The position numbers and the translations under genes are program-made. A stretch of 8,906 bases of DNA, taken from NCBI GenBank assembly GCA_018066825.1, contig JAGPVU010000164.1, forward strand, positions 1 to 8,906, written 5' to 3'. Every line of letters starts with the position of its first letter. The first letter of the stretch is position 1. The DNA comes from Cycloclasticus sp. (GTDB lineage: Bacteria; Pseudomonadota; Gammaproteobacteria; Methylococcales; Cycloclasticaceae). Below, one piece after another: positions 6,067 to 8,906 of the stretch. The notes beneath the pieces are model-generated. The model had not been told where the DNA came from. It worked only from the letters and a program-made list of their open reading frames with translations, and did no database searches.

Positions 6067-7140
6067 ATGGAATCAATAAAACAATGGTTAAGCCGTTTAC
6101 TGTCCAACCCGGAGGCGTTGGCTTTAATGGGTACGTTGTTAGTCGGCTTATTAGTGATTATTTGGGTTGGCGATGTATTGTCCCCGGTTTTGGCGAGCTT
6201 GGTTATTGCGTACTTGTTAGAGGGGATGGTGGCTAAGTTTGAATCACTAGGGGCCCATAGAAAGTGGGCGGTCATTGGTTCGTTCGGCCTGTTTATGGCC
6301 CTATTAGCGTATATGGTCTTCGGCTTGATTCCTTTGCTTTCAATACAAACGGTGCAATTAGCACAACAGTTGCCGCATATGTTGAATCAAGGAATTGATC
6401 TTTTTATGGCACTGCCAGAAAAATATCCGGAATTTATTTCGGCTGAGCAAGTGCAGGTTATTTTTGCTCAGGTCAGTTCAGAGGTGGTTAAATTTGGGCA
6501 GGGTTTATTGTCTTTATCAGCGTCGTCGGTTTTAAATATTGTCGCGCTGATTATTTACTTATTGTTAGTACCGATGATGGTGTTTTTTTTCTTGATGGAC
6601 AAAGCATTAATTACGGCTTGGTTCTCTAGTTTTTTACCGTCCAAAAGGCGATTGACAAAAGAAGTTTGGGCGACTGTTAATCAGCAAATTGCAAATTATG
6701 TTAGGGGTAAAGCGTGGGAAATTCTAATTGTTTGGGTTGCTTGCTTTATTGCCTTTAGTTTATTGGGTTTAAAGTACGCGGTACTGTTGAGTTTTTTAGC
6801 CGGCCTATCAGTATTAGTACCTTATGTAGGCGCGACGGTAGTGACTATTCCTGTGTTATTGGTTGCTTATGTGCAATGGAATTGGGGTAATGAATTTTTG
6901 TATTTAACAACCGTTTATTTAATCATTCAGGCACTGGATGGCTATGTATTAGTACCCTTACTGTTTTCAGAGGTTGTTAATTTGCACCCAGTGGCGATTA
7001 TCGTGGCGATTTTGTTTTTTGGTGGCATTTGGGGTTTTTGGGGTGTGTTTTTTGCTATACCATTGGCCACCCTGGTTCAGGCGGTGATGGTGGCTTGGCC
7101 GACACGACACGATATTAATGCTATTGATCCAACAAATTAA
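6067..7140 (+). CDS. perM: PerM, AI-2E superfamily permease
   Basis: Polytopic inner-membrane protein of the AI-2E family. E. coli PerM is of almost the same length, and from memory several segments match closely: NQQIANYVRGK (205-215), the helix with VPYVGA (251-256), LIIQALDGYVLVP (285-297), and the C-terminal signature FFGGIWGFWGVFFAIP (317-332). The architecture is the family's: hydrophobic pairs near 18-50 and 67-92, a long amphipathic loop (about 95-150), then five or six further membrane segments. Members include autoinducer-2 exporters and sodium/proton antiporters, but PerM itself has no firmly established substrate, so an AI-2 function should not be read into the family name. It lies in a tight run with 20 nt before and after. 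No strong ribosome site precedes the ATG; AAGG (6049-6052) is 14 nt away, so coupling to the upstream gene is possible. In Pseudomonas, as I recall, perM also lies close to bcp and dapA. Confidence 0.93.
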   Translation: MESIKQWLSRLLSNPEALALMGTLLVGLLVIIWVGDVLSPVLASLVIAYLLEGMVAKFESLGAHRKWAVIGSFGLFMALLAYMVFGLIPLLSIQTVQLAQQLPHMLNQGIDLFMALPEKYPEFISAEQVQVIFAQVSSEVVKFGQGLLSLSASSVLNIVALIIYLLLVPMMVFFFLMDKALITAWFSSFLPSKRRLTKEVWATVNQQIANYVRGKAWEILIVWVACFIAFSLLGLKYAVLLSFLAGLSVLVPYVGATVVTIPVLLVAYVQWNWGNEFLYLTTVYLIIQALDGYVLVPLLFSEVVNLHPVAIIVAILFFGGIWGFWGVFFAIPLATLVQAVMVAWPTRHDINAIDPTN

Positions 7141-7160
7141 TTATATTTAAAAGGTATTTC

Positions 7161-7859
7161 ATGAAGTCGATTCAAGCTCTCCTATTTACGTCACTATTAA
7201 CGATAACAAGCGCCAATGCGTTTGAGCTGTCAGATATTACAGATCGATTATTTGAAGATAATCTCACCGGTGTTGAGGGGCAACTAAAAGATGCAGAGTT
7301 TGAGTTTCAAGTGGACTCAGTGCTCTTGCTTGATGAGCGCTTGAGGAAAAACAGCCATATTTTAGTCGCACGTAATCGAAGTTCAGTCCTTATCGCCGGA
7401 CAAGCAAAATCGGCTGAACTAAAAGCGCAGGTTCAACGCGTTGTGCTTGAAACGGCGAACTTGAAATGGACGCAAGGTGATGTGAATCAAGTCGAGCCTT
7501 CAAATGCGCAAGTTTGTGGTGAGAGAGCCTCAAAGATGGCAGCTAATGAGCGCCGCCGTTTTAACTTAAAAACTGTTGCCGAATGCAGTACGGTCAATCG
7601 TTTTTATAACGAGGTGCGTATAACTGAGCCAATGACCGAGTTAGCTCAAAGTGACGACGACGTGCTGCGAGCAACCATTACCAATCGATTATTACGCGAA
7701 TCGATAATTGATAAGGCAGAGACCATTAAAGTGGTGGTCTCTGATCAGCACGTGTATTTATTAGGCGACCAACTTAATCAATCAACCGCCGATCGTGCGA
7801 CGGCTTTGGTCAAGTCGATGCCCAGCATCAAAAAAGTGATTCCGCTGTTCAGATTTTAG
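7161..7859 (+). CDS. Secreted BON-domain protein, DolP/YraP-like
   Basis: Periplasmic protein with two BON domains, a fold associated with phospholipid binding and outer-membrane integrity in DolP (YraP) and OsmY. An N-terminal signal peptide (about 1-20, ending ANA before Phe21) has no lipobox Cys, so a soluble or peripheral periplasmic protein is expected, unlike lipoprotein DolP. BON1 spans about 50-105 and BON2 about 165-232, ending in the family-like segment SIKKVIPLFRF. Between them is an insert with Cys119 and Cys142, the only cysteines in the protein, which could form a disulfide. The start at 7161 has a clear AAGG (7151-7154) six nt upstream. It is the last gene of the run begun at 5582, and its TAG stop overlaps the convergent bcp stop. 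BON identity rests on pattern and on resemblance to YraP from memory; BON1 is more diverged than BON2. Confidence 0.82.
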   Translation: MKSIQALLFTSLLTITSANAFELSDITDRLFEDNLTGVEGQLKDAEFEFQVDSVLLLDERLRKNSHILVARNRSSVLIAGQAKSAELKAQVQRVVLETANLKWTQGDVNQVEPSNAQVCGERASKMAANERRRFNLKTVAECSTVNRFYNEVRITEPMTELAQSDDDVLRATITNRLLRESIIDKAETIKVVVSDQHVYLLGDQLNQSTADRATALVKSMPSIKKVIPLFRF

Positions 7860-8344
7860 TCGGTAGAATCGCTTTTTGTTAAGGTTTCAACCGAGGCGAG
7901 CACCTCTGTGACGTGACCTTTGACGCTTACTTTACGCCATTCTTGAATTAAAACGCCATGCGTATCAATTAAAAAAGTACTGCGTTCAATGCCCATGTAT
8001 TCTTTGCCGTAGAGTTTTTTTAGTTTTATTACGTCAAACAATTGGCATAACGTCTCATCAGGGTCACTTATTAAATCAAATGGAAAACTGAACTTGGTTT
8101 TAAAGTTGCTGTGGGTGCGTAAGGAATCGCGCGAGACGCCAAAAATGCGTGTGTTGGCTTGTTGAAAGGCGGTGTAATTATCGCGAAAATCTTGACCCTC
8201 TTGGGTGCAGCCCGGGGTGTTGTCTTTGGGGTAAAAGTAAATAACGACGTTTTTTCCTTTAAGCTGGGCTAGTGTGAGTGCCTCGTCCGCTGTAGTGGAA
8301 CAGGTGAACTCAGGAACGGTTTGGTTTAATTGTACTTTGCGCAT
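7856..8344 (-). CDS. bcp: Thioredoxin-dependent thiol peroxidase, Bcp/PrxQ family
   Basis: Cytoplasmic peroxiredoxin that reduces hydrogen peroxide and organic hydroperoxides. The 162 residues match the family's length and show the thioredoxin-like fold: VVIYFYPKDNTPGCT (33-47) with peroxidatic Cys46, FRDN at 53-56, and a later FLIDTHG strand (124-130). E. coli Bcp has a second Cys five residues after the peroxidatic one; here that position is Gln51, so the usual resolving Cys is missing. The other cysteines are Cys15 and Cys100; Cys100 matches a non-catalytic Cys of the E. coli enzyme. The protein may therefore work as a 1-Cys enzyme or use another partner thiol. The ATG at 8342-8344 is preceded by AGGT (complement of 8352-8355) seven nt upstream. 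The gene is divergent from dapA, a common association, but no gcvR-like gene lies between them. Its TAA overlaps the TAG of the BON gene. Confidence 0.95.
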   Translation of the reverse strand: MRKVQLNQTVPEFTCSTTADEALTLAQLKGKNVVIYFYPKDNTPGCTQEGQDFRDNYTAFQQANTRIFGVSRDSLRTHSNFKTKFSFPFDLISDPDETLCQLFDVIKLKKLYGKEYMGIERSTFLIDTHGVLIQEWRKVSVKGHVTEVLASVETLTKSDSTD

Positions 8345-8420
8345 GAAAACGACCTATTTGGTTTGAAAGAATTTAGCGATATTTTAACAGACTGATTTTT
8401 AGTTGTAGCGATGATCCATG

Positions 8421-8426
8421 TATAAT
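8421..8426 (+). promoter_or_regulatory. Promoter -10 box for dapA
   Basis: TATAAT is a perfect match to the sigma-70 -10 consensus. The region 17 nt upstream (TTTAGT, 8398-8403) matches the -35 in only three of six bases, so an activator or an extended contact may be needed. Transcription would begin near 8433 and give a leader of about 65 nt before dapA. A weaker opposite-strand -10, TAAAAT (complement of 8381-8386), could serve bcp, placing the two promoters back to back. Confidence 0.5.
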
Positions 8427-8452
8427 ACGCGGCTAGTTTGGTTATTATAAAG

Positions 8453-8472
8453 AACCGTTGTTAGTAACCGTT
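8453..8472 (+). repeat. Direct repeat AACCGTT x2 in the dapA leader
   Basis: AACCGTT occurs at 8453-8459 and 8466-8472, 13 nt apart start to start. GGTTA at 8440-8444 can pair with TAACC at 8465-8469, or partly with AACC at 8453-8456, so the leader could form either of two small hairpins. No known riboswitch pattern (for example the lysine riboswitch, which is far longer) is visible. Confidence 0.45.
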
Positions 8473-8498
8473 ATTTTTGTTTAATATTGGATTCGATT

Positions 8499-8906
8499 AT
8501 GTTTCAAGGCAGTATCGTTGCTCTCGTGACCCCCATGCATGCGGATGGTTCGCTGGACGTTGATAATTTAAGACGATTGGTTGAATTCCATATCGAACAA
8601 GGAACTGACGCCATCGTAGCAATGGGCACAACCGGTGAGTCTGCTACGCTGAATGAAAAAGAGCACTGCCAGGTGATTCGGTATGTAGTCGATATGGTGG
8701 CTGGTCGGATTCCTGTGATAGCCGGTACCGGTGCTAACTCAACTACCGAGGCGATAGACTTAACACGCTGCGCTGCCGACGCGGGTGCTGACGCCTGTTT
8801 GCTAGTGACGCCATATTACAATAAGCCGACACAAGAAGGTTTGGTGTTGCACTACAAGGCCATTGCAGCAGCGGTCGATATTCCGCAAATTTTGTACAAT
8901 GTGCCG
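8499..8906 (+). CDS. dapA: 4-hydroxy-tetrahydrodipicolinate synthase, partial (C-terminus beyond window)
   Basis: First committed enzyme of the diaminopimelate/lysine pathway: condenses pyruvate with L-aspartate semialdehyde in the cytoplasm, feeding lysine and peptidoglycan. Exactly 136 codons are present, starting MFQGSIVALVTP. The catalytic-site residues sit at the E. coli numbers: Thr44 and Thr45 in GTTGES, Tyr107 in TPYYNKP, and Tyr133 in ILYNVP. The Schiff-base Lys (161 in E. coli) and the rest of the TIM barrel lie past the window edge. The ATG at 8499-8501 is preceded by GGA (8489-8491) seven nt upstream, and translation from there matches the E. coli N-terminus without extension. It is divergent from bcp across 154 nt that contain its promoter. 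In relatives bamC usually follows, outside this window. Confidence 0.97.
   Translation, partial: MFQGSIVALVTPMHADGSLDVDNLRRLVEFHIEQGTDAIVAMGTTGESATLNEKEHCQVIRYVVDMVAGRIPVIAGTGANSTTEAIDLTRCAADAGADACLLVTPYYNKPTQEGLVLHYKAIAAAVDIPQILYNVP

Noticed and set aside
6036..6275. Minus-strand frame over the 5582-6046 / perM junction
   Set aside because: It overlaps the well-supported start of perM on the other strand and shows no motif or ribosome site.
6067..7140. Assigning autoinducer-2 export to PerM
   Set aside because: The family name alone suggests it; PerM has no established AI-2 role, and no luxS or lsr gene is seen in the window.
1..8906. Defence island, mobile element, CRISPR or toxin-antitoxin content
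   Set aside because: No transposase, integrase, direct-repeat array, nuclease or toxin-like small gene pair is visible; the genes are ordinary chromosomal types apart from the unassigned ones described.

Overview
The window looks like chromosomal DNA of a free-living, probably marine gammaproteobacterium of moderate GC content. The PerM homologue is strikingly close to the E. coli protein as I remember it, and the perM / bcp / dapA neighbourhood resembles that of Pseudomonas and relatives. I cannot name a genus. No mobile element, phage gene, CRISPR array, tRNA or rRNA was seen, and every gene larger than about 450 bp reads through without a frameshift.

Left part (1-2820, minus strand): a membrane sensor histidine kinase, cut by the window edge, has a CHASE3-like periplasmic domain, HAMP, two near-duplicate FixL-like PAS domains and the start of the kinase core. 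Directly upstream on the same strand lies an unrecognised single-pass membrane-anchored protein made of eight repeats headed by a P-x-[DHN]-V-[aromatic/Leu] motif, mostly spaced 38 residues apart. The two probably form one transcription unit and are the least explained part of the window.

Middle (3016-5462): a plus-strand EamA/DMT-type transporter runs tail to tail into a minus-strand pair, a ZnT9-like cation diffusion facilitator followed after one nucleotide by an AlkA-like DNA glycosylase.

Right part (5582-8906): a plus-strand run of three genes with 20-nt gaps encodes a small Cys/His-rich membrane protein, PerM (AI-2E superfamily) and a secreted BON-domain protein. It converges with bcp (peroxiredoxin), whose stop codon overlaps that of the BON gene. 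bcp is divergent from dapA (lysine / cell-wall precursor synthesis), which has a perfect -10 box and runs off the right edge.

Functionally the window is mostly envelope and housekeeping: sensing (kinase plus repeat protein), metal and solute transport, DNA alkylation repair, envelope maintenance (BON), peroxide detoxification and diaminopimelate synthesis. The best candidates for new biology are the repeat protein beside the possibly haem-binding kinase, and the Cys/His-rich membrane protein at the head of the perM operon.
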